The position numbers were made by a program, and so were the translations under genes. This document shows, piece after piece, positions 26,527 through 35,204 of a DNA stretch of 64,000 nt. This stretch comes from Microbulbifer taiwanensis (GTDB lineage: Bacteria; Pseudomonadota; Gammaproteobacteria; Pseudomonadales; Cellvibrionaceae). How positions within the stretch are numbered: the stretch's first letter is position 1; every line of letters begins with the position of its first letter. Under the pieces are notes generated by a model. It was not told where the DNA came from. It saw only the letters and a list, made by a program, of their open reading frames with translations, and made no database searches. The stretch is from contig NZ_JACZFR010000032.1 of NCBI RefSeq assembly GCF_014904815.1, forward strand, positions 62,001-126,000, in the 5' to 3' direction.

Positions 26527-28278
26527 ATGAAAAGAATAGCTCCAGTCTTAACAAGATCGCTATCTGCTCTTTCACTCACTCTCTTTATTTCGCCCGCTTT
26601 CTCGGAATCGAAACCGGTCACAGCTGTGGTTCTGGGAGACAGCTTCTCCTCCGGGCAGGCCGGGCGCTGGCGGGGCAATACACGAGTCCCGCAAGGCGGG
26701 GCGTCAACCCCCGAGAGCTTCGGAACCGATGGTGCCGAACATGCTGCACCTGGCTACCCAAGATGGGACTCAGTTTACGAGGAAGACAGCATTGATAACG
26801 GCTGCCATCGCGCATACAGCGCCCCCATCCGCCAGTTGAGAAAGCCCTATTTCCCCATGCCACCGCTACAAATTAACGGCCCCTTCCCAAGCGTAGTCAA
26901 CCTGGCCTGCAGCGGCGCTCGCAGTAAACATCTCTGGCCCGAGGCGGAGGGCGGAGAATACCAGATGGACCAGGTGCCGCAGATCACTCGCCTCAACGAG
27001 CTGGCGCAGGATAACGATATAGAGCTGATTGTCCTCGGTATCGGCGGAAACGACTTGGGCTTCTCCGACATGATAGCTTCATGTATATATTTTTGGATAG
27101 CAAAAAACGAAATGGAAGAATTTGAAGATGAAAGATGTTGGGATGATATCAACGAAACCCTCTCTCTCTCGCTGTTCGATACCTATGGCAATGTTTCCAA
27201 AACCGTCGACTTGATCCGCCAGACTATGACAATCCATGGAAGAACGGATCCCAACGACTATCGAATCGTATTAATGGGCTATCCGGCAATCATCGCAGGA
27301 TCCGATGATAATCGATACAATGAATGGAATCGAAGAATATATGGAAGGTGTCCCTTTATTGACGACGACTCTGATTATATCAAGCACACCTTGATGCCAA
27401 AGATCAACGGATTGTACGAGGCACTCGCCCACGAGAAATCCGTAGACTTTATCAACCCGCAGTATGTCTTTGATGGGCACAAACTATGTGAAGCGGAATC
27501 GCAGCGCGCAACTCCAGAAATATCCGCAACGGCGGAAAACATGGAGTGGGTAAGATATCTTGACAGCACGATGGATCCCGAGGGGAATGGGCGCGCCGGC
27601 GCAATGACCAGCTGGTTAGAAGACAACCTCTTCAGTGAAGACAATCCTATGGGGGAACAAGGCCGCGTGAATGAGTCCATGCGCCCCAATCAGTTCGGTC
27701 AGGAAGCCTTGGGCTCCTGCCTACGTAAATGGTGGATCCAGCGCGGTACAGCGCCGTCGGCCTTCAACTGCAGCAACCCCAACCCGGCAAGCACTCAGCA
27801 CGTTAAAGTCGGCCCGCTGGCCGAACCCACCAGCGTTCATGTTGGCGGCTCATATTCCATTCCGGATGCAGAGCTACAGCAGCAGGATCCCCCCCCTGGC
27901 GGCGGAGACGACCCCAACGATCCCCCGACCAAGACCCCCCCTCCGCACACGGAAGGCGTTGTCACGGTACCGGGAGAACTGCAGCGCCACTTTACGATTG
28001 CAGAAAATGGCCAATCTGAGCCGGGCCGCATGGCGCGTATCGAACTCGCGATTGATCACCCATATAGAGGCGACCTACGGATTCTCCTGCGCAACCCCAG
28101 TGGCGCCGAATATATATTAAAAAGGGAGAATCCAAGTCACAGTTCTCCAATGCCCTCCGTGTGGCGCGGCTATCTGACCCACGCCGCGCTCCAACCGGGC
28201 CAGTGGACTCTTGTAATACAAGATACAAAAAATGCACATACTGGGACTCTTCATGGCTTCAATATATATTGGTTCTGA
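26527..28278 (+). CDS. Secreted SGNH hydrolase with C-terminal P-domain, catalytic His replaced
   Basis: A 583-residue exported protein with signal peptide MKRIAPVLTRSLSALSLTLFISPAFS. SGNH block I is VVLGDSFSSGQ (Ser39) and block III is GIGGNDLGFSD. In block V, where paralogues have ESMHPNQFG, this copy has ESMRPNQFG: CGC at 27682-27684 replaces CAC, removing the catalytic histidine (residue 386). After a Pro/Gly/Asp linker (PPPGGGDDPNDPP) comes a proprotein-convertase-type P-domain (RMARIELAIDHPYRGDLRI...WTLVIQDTK). GAGG before the ATG at 26527 supports this start over one at 26404. It is the first of a tandem pair. Confidence 0.88.
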   Translation: MKRIAPVLTRSLSALSLTLFISPAFSESKPVTAVVLGDSFSSGQAGRWRGNTRVPQGGASTPESFGTDGAEHAAPGYPRWDSVYEEDSIDNGCHRAYSAPIRQLRKPYFPMPPLQINGPFPSVVNLACSGARSKHLWPEAEGGEYQMDQVPQITRLNELAQDNDIELIVLGIGGNDLGFSDMIASCIYFWIAKNEMEEFEDERCWDDINETLSLSLFDTYGNVSKTVDLIRQTMTIHGRTDPNDYRIVLMGYPAIIAGSDDNRYNEWNRRIYGRCPFIDDDSDYIKHTLMPKINGLYEALAHEKSVDFINPQYVFDGHKLCEAESQRATPEISATAENMEWVRYLDSTMDPEGNGRAGAMTSWLEDNLFSEDNPMGEQGRVNESMRPNQFGQEALGSCLRKWWIQRGTAPSAFNCSNPNPASTQHVKVGPLAEPTSVHVGGSYSIPDAELQQQDPPPGGGDDPNDPPTKTPPPHTEGVVTVPGELQRHFTIAENGQSEPGRMARIELAIDHPYRGDLRILLRNPSGAEYILKRENPSHSSPMPSVWRGYLTHAALQPGQWTLVIQDTKNAHTGTLHGFNIYWF

Positions 28279-28346
28279 CCGGCTTCCATAGTTACCAAAG
28301 CCTGCCTTCAAAATATTGATAAAGAAAAAAACATTTGTGCAAACTT

Positions 28347-28378
28347 TTGCCCGCATGTGCCAAGGAGCATGCGGGCAA
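28347..28378. terminator. Bidirectional hairpin after SGNH copy 1
   Basis: A perfect 11-bp inverted repeat (TTGCCCGCATG / CATGCGGGCAA) with a 10-base loop lies between the SGNH gene and the decayed araC end. The same hairpin is found after copy 2. There is no long U-run, but the location between convergent genes suggests transcript termination. Confidence 0.55.
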
Positions 28379-28454
28379 CACTCTATGCAATGAGTTATCT
28401 TGCGCTTGGTTAATATTTTTGTCTCAGCTCGACGACGACGCACTCTGTCTAGGC

Positions 28455-28640
28455 TAATTATCCTCCCCTCTAACTTTGTAACCGAAGACCGACCCACCGC
28501 TCCAAACCGTTTGCAGTGTTCTGCAGGTGTCAGGTTCACATTCTCAGGAAAATCCGTTCGAAGGAACCGAGACCAGCATAGCCCGTCTCATAGACGACCT
28601 TCCAATAGGCTGATCCCCATTATCCGACACCACCTCTGGT
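28455..28640 (-). pseudogene. Decayed 3' end of a GlxA-type araC gene
   Basis: On the minus strand this stretch matches the 3' end of the intact AraC gene at 30997-32040: the remnant reads NLTPAEHCKRFGAVGRSSV where the intact gene reads NLTPAQYRRRFGAVRRSLV, and upstream DNA aligns for about 190 bases (for example GCATAGCCC, CATAG.CGACC). Frameshifts and stops interrupt it, and the match ends near 28640. It shows that SGNH plus araC was duplicated as a unit. Confidence 0.7.
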
Positions 28641-29078
28641 CGCCGACCTGTAGATGCGCCACTTAAGACCAACCGGCCGCTTCAATCGCGATGATGCCCT
28701 GGAAAAGGCCTGGAATCAGTAGTTAAACCACGCAGTGTATATCCAATCAAAATCAGGGCCCCAATATGGGGGACATTGACTTCAGCGGGGACATCGGCGC
28801 TACCGGATGACACTGAGCATGAGCCGTCCTGGGAGCGCCTCCATGACTACAGCGAAGGAGTGTCAGCTGCAACAGCGCAAGAAAACCTAAATTTATCGCC
28901 CGCAAAAAACTGACCAATCGTTGCCAGAGGAGTTGCAGCCCGATGAGATGTCGGACTGTCAAGTCCGCCCTCTTTCTGTCGCGCTCAACCCGGCACACCA
29001 TCTAGAAATCTAGTAGCTTAGGTGCGGCGATTATTACTCGCATCTGACTATACACTGGCAAACAGTTACGAGACGCCT
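28641..29078. repeat. Second copy of the region upstream of the SGNH genes
   Basis: This stretch is a diverged copy of about 25925-26526: CCGCTTCAATCGCGATG, GACATTGACTTCAGC...GACATCG, and the last 60 bases before the SGNH ATG (CGGCGATTATTACT...CTATACAC) all align. The copies differ by an indel of about 100 bases and many substitutions, so neither has an intact frame here. Confidence 0.55.
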
Positions 29079-30821
29079 ATGAAAAAAATAGTTCCAATAT
29101 TAAGAAGATCGCTATCTGCGCTTTCGCTCTCTCTATTAGTTTCGCCCGCTTTCGCGGAAGCGAAGCCGGCCACAGCCGTAGTGCTGGGAGACAGTTTCTC
29201 CTCCGGACAAGCCGGTCGCTGGCGGGGTAATACGATAGTTCCGCAAGGCGATTGGCCAATCCCACGGAGTTTCGGAACCGATGGTGCAGAACGCTACCCG
29301 TCCGGCAACCCAAAATGGGACTCAGTTTACGAGGAAGGCAGCATTGACAACGGCTGCCACCGGGCTTATAGCGCTCCTATTCAGCAGCTGAAAAGGCCCT
29401 ACTTCCCCGTGCCCCCCTTTATGATCCAGGGGCCTTTCCCAAAAGTGGTCAATCTGGCCTGTAGCGGTGCCGAAAGTAGACACCTATGGCCACTGGTTAA
29501 TGAGGGAGAGTTCCAAGGAGACCAGGCGCCACAGATCACTCGCCTCGAAGAATTGGCATATGATAACGATATAGAGCTGATTGTCCTCGGTATTGGCGGG
29601 AACGACATGGGTTTCTCCGATATGATAACCGAATGCATGGCAAAGTGGGTCAAAAAGCACTGGACCGCAGATGACGATGATAGATGTTGGTACGGCATCA
29701 ACGACCATCTCTCTTTGTCACTTTTCGATACCTATGGCAAGGTTTCCAAATCCATTGACCTAGTCCGCCAGACTATGGCAGTGCATGGAAAGACCGACCC
29801 CAATGACTATCGGATTGTACTCATGGGCTATCCGGCGATACTCGCGGGTTTCTATGACAATCGCTATGGAGAAGGACACCGTAGAGAATTCGGGAGGTGC
29901 CCCTTTATTGGCGACGACGCTGAATTTTTTGAGCACACCTTGATGCCGAAGCTAAACGGCCTGTATGAAACACTCGCTCATGAAAAGTCTGTCGATTTTG
30001 TCAACCCGCAGTATGTTCTTGATGGGCACAAGCTGTGTGAAGTGGGCTCGCAACGGGCAACTCCGGAAATTCCTGCCACGGCAGCGAATATGGAGTGGGT
30101 CAGATATATTGACAACCCGATGGATGCCGGGGCGGGCCCCGACGCGCTTATCACTTGGCTTTACAACACTCTCTTTGGTGCAGACAATCCCATGGGGGAA
30201 CAAGGCCGATTGAACGAGTCCATGCACCCCAACCAGTTCGGCCAGGAGGCCCTGGGCTCCTGCCTGCGTAAATGGTGGTCGCAACGCGGTACAGCGCCGT
30301 CGGCCTTCAACTGCACCAACCCCAACCCGGCAAGCACTCAGCACGTTAAAGTCGGCCCGCTGGCCGAACCTGCCAGCGTTCATGTTGGCGGCTCATATTC
30401 CATTCCGGATGGAGAGCTACAGCAGCAGGATCCCCCCCCTGGCGGCGGAGACGACCCCAACGATCCCCCGAACAAGACCCCCCCTCCGCACACGGAAGGC
30501 GTTGTCACGGTACCGGGAGAACTGCAGCGCCACTTTACGATTGCAGAAAATGGCCAATCTGAGCCGGGCCGCATGGCGCGCATCGAACTCGCGATTGATC
30601 ACCCATATAGAGGCGACCTGCGGATTCTCCTGCGCAACCCCAGTGGCGCCGAATATATAATAAAAAGGGAGCATCCAAGTCACAGTTCGCCAATGCCGTC
30701 CGTGTGGCGCGGCTATCTGACCCACGCCGCGCTCCAACCGGGCCAGTGGACTCTTGTAATACAAGACACAAAAAATGCACACACTGGGACTCTTCACGGC
30801 TTCAATATATATTGGTTCTGA
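29079..30821 (+). CDS. Secreted SGNH hydrolase with C-terminal P-domain (copy 2)
   Basis: A 580-residue paralogue of the preceding SGNH gene, with signal peptide MKKIVPILRRSLSALSLSLLVSPAFA. All SGNH blocks are intact: VVLGDSFSSGQ, GIGGNDMGFSD and ESMHPNQFG (His383, CAC at 30225-30227), the HPN.FGQ form seen in SEST-type esterases. The proline-rich linker and P-domain follow. From GSCLRKWW to the C-terminus it is nearly identical to copy 1, whereas the catalytic part has drifted more. The substrate is an ester of unknown nature, acting outside the cytoplasm. It converges on the GlxA-type araC gene. Confidence 0.9.
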   Translation: MKKIVPILRRSLSALSLSLLVSPAFAEAKPATAVVLGDSFSSGQAGRWRGNTIVPQGDWPIPRSFGTDGAERYPSGNPKWDSVYEEGSIDNGCHRAYSAPIQQLKRPYFPVPPFMIQGPFPKVVNLACSGAESRHLWPLVNEGEFQGDQAPQITRLEELAYDNDIELIVLGIGGNDMGFSDMITECMAKWVKKHWTADDDDRCWYGINDHLSLSLFDTYGKVSKSIDLVRQTMAVHGKTDPNDYRIVLMGYPAILAGFYDNRYGEGHRREFGRCPFIGDDAEFFEHTLMPKLNGLYETLAHEKSVDFVNPQYVLDGHKLCEVGSQRATPEIPATAANMEWVRYIDNPMDAGAGPDALITWLYNTLFGADNPMGEQGRLNESMHPNQFGQEALGSCLRKWWSQRGTAPSAFNCTNPNPASTQHVKVGPLAEPASVHVGGSYSIPDGELQQQDPPPGGGDDPNDPPNKTPPPHTEGVVTVPGELQRHFTIAENGQSEPGRMARIELAIDHPYRGDLRILLRNPSGAEYIIKREHPSHSSPMPSVWRGYLTHAALQPGQWTLVIQDTKNAHTGTLHGFNIYWF

Positions 30822-30888
30822 CCGGCTTCCATAGTCACCAAAGCCTGTCTTCAAAATATTGATAAAGTGAAAAAATTTGTGCAAACTT

Positions 30889-30921
30889 TTGCCCGCATGT
30901 GTCAAGGCACATGCGCGGCAA
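30889..30921. terminator. Bidirectional hairpin after SGNH copy 2
   Basis: TTGCCCGCATGTG pairs with CACATGCG-C-GGCAA with one bulged base, around a short loop. It is the counterpart of the hairpin at 28347 and sits between the convergent SGNH and araC genes. Confidence 0.55.
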
Positions 30922-30996
30922 CAGTCCACTCAATGAGTTATCTTGCGCTGGGCTGATATTTTCGTCTCAGCTCAAAGACGACGCACGCTGGCGAAG

Positions 30997-32040
30997 CTAA
31001 CTCGCCGCCCCTTCCAATTGTGTGACCAAAGATCGACGCACCGCTCCAAAGCGCCTCCGGTACTGCGCCGGGGTCAGGTTTACCTTTCTCTTAAACAGTC
31101 GGTTAAAGAACCCTGTATCCGCATAGCCCACTTCATAGGCGACCATTTCAATGGGCTGCTCCCCGCTCTCCAGTAGCTGCTTGGCCTCCTCAAGCCGGAG
31201 GGTGTGGACGTATTCCAATGGCGGCATACCAGTGGCCTGTTTGAATCGGCGCTTAAAAGTGCGCTCGGCTAGGCCGGACATCTGAATCATGGCCGTGACT
31301 GGGCTTGCCTCTGTGTAATTTTCCGCGATCCAAACCTGGCAGCGGGCGATCAGAGAATCCTCCGCCTGCCGGCTTCTGGCCAGGCAGGCGAACGGCTGTT
31401 GGCCCACGTGGTGCCAGTCAATCACCCACACTCTTGCCACCTGCATAGCGGCTTCAACACTCACGGTTCGCGCAATCAGGTAGAGCGCCAGGTCCAGCCA
31501 AGAAGTTCCACCACCGGCCATTATCAGTCGCTGCCCCTCCCCACTTACCACTAGCGCACGATGCTCCTGCACCGATATCTTTGGAAATCGCCGGCGCATC
31601 TCATCACACCAGGCCCAGTGGGTAGTCGCCTCGTAGCCATCGAGCAAACCCGCTTCTGCAAATAGCATGGCGCCTGAACACGCTGCGGCCAATATAGCGC
31701 CATCCCGATGCTTTTTCCGCAGCCACTCGAGCTCTTCGGCAAAGCGCTCCTGCAGAGCCTCCCCGGGCGGCACAGTGATTTCGGGCACACAGACAATTTC
31801 CACAGGAGGACAGTCCGCCAGCGAAGCCTGGGGCGCCACCTTCACACCGTTCATTACTTCTATCGGCTCGCCACAGCGGGAGACCAGCACCGGCCTGATA
31901 ACCTCGACGCCGGGCTTGCCGGTGGTCAGATACTCCCAGTCCCTGTTAGTAGACAGGAACAAATCGTACATTCCGTAGAGAGCAGAGCCAGAAGTCTCCG
32001 GCACAGTCAGAATTGCAACAGGGACAGGCTTTGATCTCAT
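30997..32040 (-). CDS. GlxA-type AraC transcriptional regulator
   Basis: A 347-residue regulator. Residues 1-190 are a DJ-1/PfpI-like (GATase1-like) domain starting MRSKPVPVAILTVPETSG, with ILAAACSGAMLFAEAGLLDG around the nucleophile-elbow cysteine. The C-terminal 110 residues are an AraC double helix-turn-helix (MSGLAERTFKRRFKQATGMPPLEYVHTLRLEEAKQLLE, then VGYADTGFFNRLFKR). I start at the ATG at 32040 by comparison with the paralogue at 52597. It faces the SGNH gene and may regulate it. A decayed copy of its 3' end lies at 28455. Confidence 0.9.
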   Translation of the reverse strand: MRSKPVPVAILTVPETSGSALYGMYDLFLSTNRDWEYLTTGKPGVEVIRPVLVSRCGEPIEVMNGVKVAPQASLADCPPVEIVCVPEITVPPGEALQERFAEELEWLRKKHRDGAILAAACSGAMLFAEAGLLDGYEATTHWAWCDEMRRRFPKISVQEHRALVVSGEGQRLIMAGGGTSWLDLALYLIARTVSVEAAMQVARVWVIDWHHVGQQPFACLARSRQAEDSLIARCQVWIAENYTEASPVTAMIQMSGLAERTFKRRFKQATGMPPLEYVHTLRLEEAKQLLESGEQPIEMVAYEVGYADTGFFNRLFKRKVNLTPAQYRRRFGAVRRSLVTQLEGAAS

Positions 32041-32621
32041 GGCGACTTGTTTCCGAGTGGCGCTCCTATTGAGTAGGGCATTGTAACGATACCTCAGCCT
32101 ATTCCCACTTAGGCCAAATAGAACATGGCGCCCAATTAGCAATGGCCATGCGAAATAATTTTCTATAAAAAATTTTAAAGAAAGACATAAATGCCAGCAA
32201 AACCCATTTTTTTACATCGATTGTCTTTCGGATAAGGCTTCAACCTTAGCAGGCCCATACGGCCCTGTTTTTGCGGAAAAAGCTTCATACCCCCGGTACT
32301 GCATGTGGTCCCGCCGCCAAACGCGCGCACCTGGCAAGCGCGGAGAAACTTTCCTGGGCCTATCGATAGTCACCGGAGGTTTCGGCGTCTTACAAGTATC
32401 AACAGGAATTGCGCTTGAAACCGATTTCCACGGCTGCACTTGTTCCAGCGAAAATCACTGGATTTGGACTCAAATTGTCGCCGGGTCCTACGTTTGGCTT
32501 GGCCTGTTTAACAATTTTATTGCATAAAAGACGCCCGCTTTACCGGGGGACTTACTCTATTCTGTCGCAGAGTCAAAACTAAGACTCCAGAACCCGCCTT
32601 CCCAACATCCAGGTCTCGACC
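32041..32621. other. AT-rich divergent intergenic region
   Basis: This 580-base gap separates the divergent araC and homocysteine methyltransferase genes. Two overlapping frames of about 75 codons exist on opposite strands but lack ribosome sites and family likeness. AGGTC lies just before the downstream ATG. Promoters for both genes must lie here. Confidence 0.4.
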
Positions 32622-33560
32622 ATGAGCAAATACCGACATCATCTCCCCCAGCTAGACGGCGCCATGTTCCTCACAGACGGCGGAATGGAGACAACCCTCG
32701 TTTTCCAGCAAGGTCTGGAGCTTCCCCAGTTCGCTGCGTTCTATTTGCTCCTTAGCGAGGAGGGTATCGCGATACTGCGTAACTACTATCGCAGCTACCT
32801 GCGTATCGCCGAGCACCATCGCTGTGGCTTTGTCTTGGAATCGCCGACTTGGCGCGCCAGCCCGGACTGGATTAGAAAAGTCAATTGCGGCGGCAAAACC
32901 CTGGCAGATATAAATCGGCGAGCAATCGGTCTAATGCTTGAGCTCAGGGGTGAATTTGAATCTGCGGGCTCCCCCATCGTCGTCAGTGGTAATATCGGTC
33001 CGCGCGGCGATGGCTACATGCCGGGTGCAATGATGAGCATCGAAGAGGCCAGGCAATACCATGCTCCCCAGATAGAAATCTTTGCACAAACGGATGCAGA
33101 TATGGCCTCCGCACTGACTCTCAACTATGTCGATGAGGCCATAGGTGTGGCCCTGGCGGCTAAAGGTGCAGGAATTCCCATAGCGATTTCTTTTACTGTG
33201 GAAACCGACGGTCGCCTGCCGGACGGCTCAAGTCTAGCAGATGCCATTACGCGCACGGACGAGGCAGCCGGAGGCTTTGTGCCCTATTTTATGATTAATT
33301 GCGCCCATCCGAATCACTTTGCGAGCACATTAATGGGGGGCGGTGACTGGCGCCACCGAGTGGGCTGCATTCGCGCGAATGCATCAGCGAAAAGCCACGC
33401 AGAGCTAGACGAGAGCACCACCCTCGACGAAGGGGACCCTGATGCTCTCGGCAGCCAGTACAAACAGCTGTTGGAATCCATGCCCTGGTTGAAAGTACTC
33501 GGCGGCTGCTGTGGAACCGATTGCCGCCATCTGGAGTCCATCGCAAGCCGCTGCTTGTAG
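32622..33560 (+). CDS. Homocysteine S-methyltransferase family protein
   Basis: A 312-residue member of the zinc-dependent homocysteine S-methyltransferase family (MmuM/BHMT type). The start is FLTDGGMETTLVFQQGLELP. The zinc cysteines are seen in MINCAHPNHF (near residue 226) and GGCCGTD (near 293-294). It should transfer a methyl group from S-methylmethionine, betaine or a related donor to homocysteine. No signal peptide. The gene stands alone; the flanking genes do not suggest a pathway. Confidence 0.9.
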   Translation: MSKYRHHLPQLDGAMFLTDGGMETTLVFQQGLELPQFAAFYLLLSEEGIAILRNYYRSYLRIAEHHRCGFVLESPTWRASPDWIRKVNCGGKTLADINRRAIGLMLELRGEFESAGSPIVVSGNIGPRGDGYMPGAMMSIEEARQYHAPQIEIFAQTDADMASALTLNYVDEAIGVALAAKGAGIPIAISFTVETDGRLPDGSSLADAITRTDEAAGGFVPYFMINCAHPNHFASTLMGGGDWRHRVGCIRANASAKSHAELDESTTLDEGDPDALGSQYKQLLESMPWLKVLGGCCGTDCRHLESIASRCL

Positions 33561-33887
33561 AACCCTGTCTATTCTTCGGAAGCCGTTGAAAACTCCATCG
33601 CGCCCCGGGCCGCCCCTGCACGGTTCCCCCAACACCATGCATGAGCGCCCAGCGGGCGCGGCCATCGCGAAGTAGTCGGTCCTTATAGCCCCCCCATTGA
33701 CCCGGAACCACCGGTCCGCCCCGATACTGGCACAAAAGAACAAGAAATTTTCCAATAAAATCAATTGGTTGCGCCATCATCGTGGCGAACGGCCAGTCTC
33801 GCATTACTCCGACCCATGCCACACTGTGACGACGCCAGGAACTAGTTAATTTTTAGGCATCTAGAACGGAATCTCGGAGGTCCTGGT
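33561..33887. other. Intergenic, no gene seen
   Basis: A 327-base gap of ordinary composition with no supported frame. GGAGG just before 33888 is the ribosome site for the next gene. Confidence 0.4.
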
Positions 33888-34268
33888 ATGAAAGTTCTAA
33901 TTATCGGAAATATCGGCTCGGGTAAAAAAGCGATGGCCGAGCAACTGATTGGCCGAGAAAATATTGCATTGCTCCCTTTGGATGAACTGACCAACAGCTG
34001 TGAACAGACAGGCAACACGCTGGAGGAGGGCCTGAACATGCTGCGCAACGTGCTCGAAGATCATACGGATTGGGTTGTTGAATGCGCAAACAGTGACCTA
34101 GCCGAAGTGGCGCTGCCCTATTGCGAAGAGCTCCGCTATATCAGTCAAGGAGTGACGGGGAATCCCAGCAACGACAATGCAGGGGAAGAGATCTACAGCT
34201 CCAAGCGCTACCGCGAGCTGTTCGAAAGCTTCGCCGGACTCAAAACGGAATACAACGGCGATACTTAA
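33888..34268 (+). CDS. P-loop NTPase-like protein with altered Walker A (copy 1)
   Basis: A 126-residue protein that looks like a shikimate/adenylate-kinase-type P-loop protein: MKVLIIGNIGSGKKAMAEQL. Residue 14 of the loop, which should be Ser or Thr for magnesium, is Lys (GNIGSGKK). Later blocks (LLPLDEL, DWVVECANSDLAEVALPYCEELRY) match the next gene (LSLDELYW, NWVIEGCQCDLVQAAMGFCEELRF). It is shorter than its neighbour in the C-terminal half and probably binds but does not hydrolyse nucleotide. GGAGG lies seven bases before the ATG. Confidence 0.8.
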   Translation: MKVLIIGNIGSGKKAMAEQLIGRENIALLPLDELTNSCEQTGNTLEEGLNMLRNVLEDHTDWVVECANSDLAEVALPYCEELRYISQGVTGNPSNDNAGEEIYSSKRYRELFESFAGLKTEYNGDT

Positions 34269-34518
34269 AATACGGAACCTACCGCGGCTTCCAAGATGGA
34301 AGCCGTGTCTCTTTCAGTACCCTCCAAACCACCTAGCGAGAGTCAGACTGTCTAAGCTGAAAATCGGCACGAAAAGCCCCATCAAAATAATGCAATTGAG
34401 GCACAAGATGGCGTAACGGCCGGTCTGCACGGTTAACGGCAGAACCAGCATAACGACAACATATACCGACGCCTAAATTACAAACGACAGAAGCAGAAAT
34501 TACGCGGAGGTGCCAGTC

Positions 34519-34989
34519 ATGAGAATCCTGATTATCGGATGTACTGGATCCGGAAAAAGCGCAATGGCTCAACGCCTGGTCGGGCTAAAAGACATTGCTT
34601 GGTTATCCCTGGACGAACTCTACTGGGACAACAAGGCCAATGGAAAATACCTAGTAGACAGTCTCAGCGCCCTTTACGAGTTTGCGGAGTGGAATGAGAA
34701 TTGGGTGATCGAGGGCTGCCAGTGCGATCTCGTTCAGGCAGCGATGGGCTTCTGCGAAGAACTGCGCTTCATGAACCCTGGGTGTGAGGCATGTGTAAGC
34801 CGCTGCATAAACAAGCCTCGGAATAACAAGCATAGAGATGAGACCAGTAAGGAAGAAACGCCGCTTGATCGGATCATTGCTTCAGTTGGACAGTATGAAT
34901 ACAGGCGGGATGGTTTCGGCCTTGACAAGCACAAGGCGCTGTTTGACAGCTTCGTCGGAGCGAAGAAGGAATACACAGTGGTGATTTGA
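34519..34989 (+). CDS. P-loop kinase-like protein (copy 2)
   Basis: A 156-residue small P-loop protein with a canonical Walker A, GCTGSGKS (residues 7-14), followed by LSLDELYWD and NWVIEGC, as in FlaR/AAA_17-type predicted kinases. The ATG at 34519 is preceded by GGAGG at eight bases, which decides it against a GTG at 34510. It is a tandem paralogue of the gene at 33888. The substrate is unknown. It converges on the giant SpvB/RHS gene. Confidence 0.82.
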   Translation: MRILIIGCTGSGKSAMAQRLVGLKDIAWLSLDELYWDNKANGKYLVDSLSALYEFAEWNENWVIEGCQCDLVQAAMGFCEELRFMNPGCEACVSRCINKPRNNKHRDETSKEETPLDRIIASVGQYEYRRDGFGLDKHKALFDSFVGAKKEYTVVI

Positions 34990-35204
34990 GTCGGCGGTAT
35001 GCCTGGGCCGCCAGAAACGACGGCCCCCGCCAAAGCCCCCTCCTACCGACTTGGCGGCACCACTCACCCCAGTTTCCAAGGAAGGTATTCTCACCCAGTA
35101 AATAAACCTGTCCGCGAAGATAGACCTTCATAAGCGCCCCCGTTCTAGGGGCGCCGACTACCAGCTTTACTGCACATTGGCAAATGACAGAGGCATCATA
35201 CACA

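Noticed and set aside
28400..28666. 88-codon plus-strand frame between the SGNH genes
   Set aside because: It lies antisense to the decayed araC 3' end, and the same kind of plus-strand shadow frame occurs over the intact araC gene at 30943-31176.
32212..32527. Overlapping frames of about 75 codons on both strands before the homocysteine methyltransferase gene
   Set aside because: They overlap each other, lack ribosome sites, and show no domain; the region is better seen as promoter DNA.
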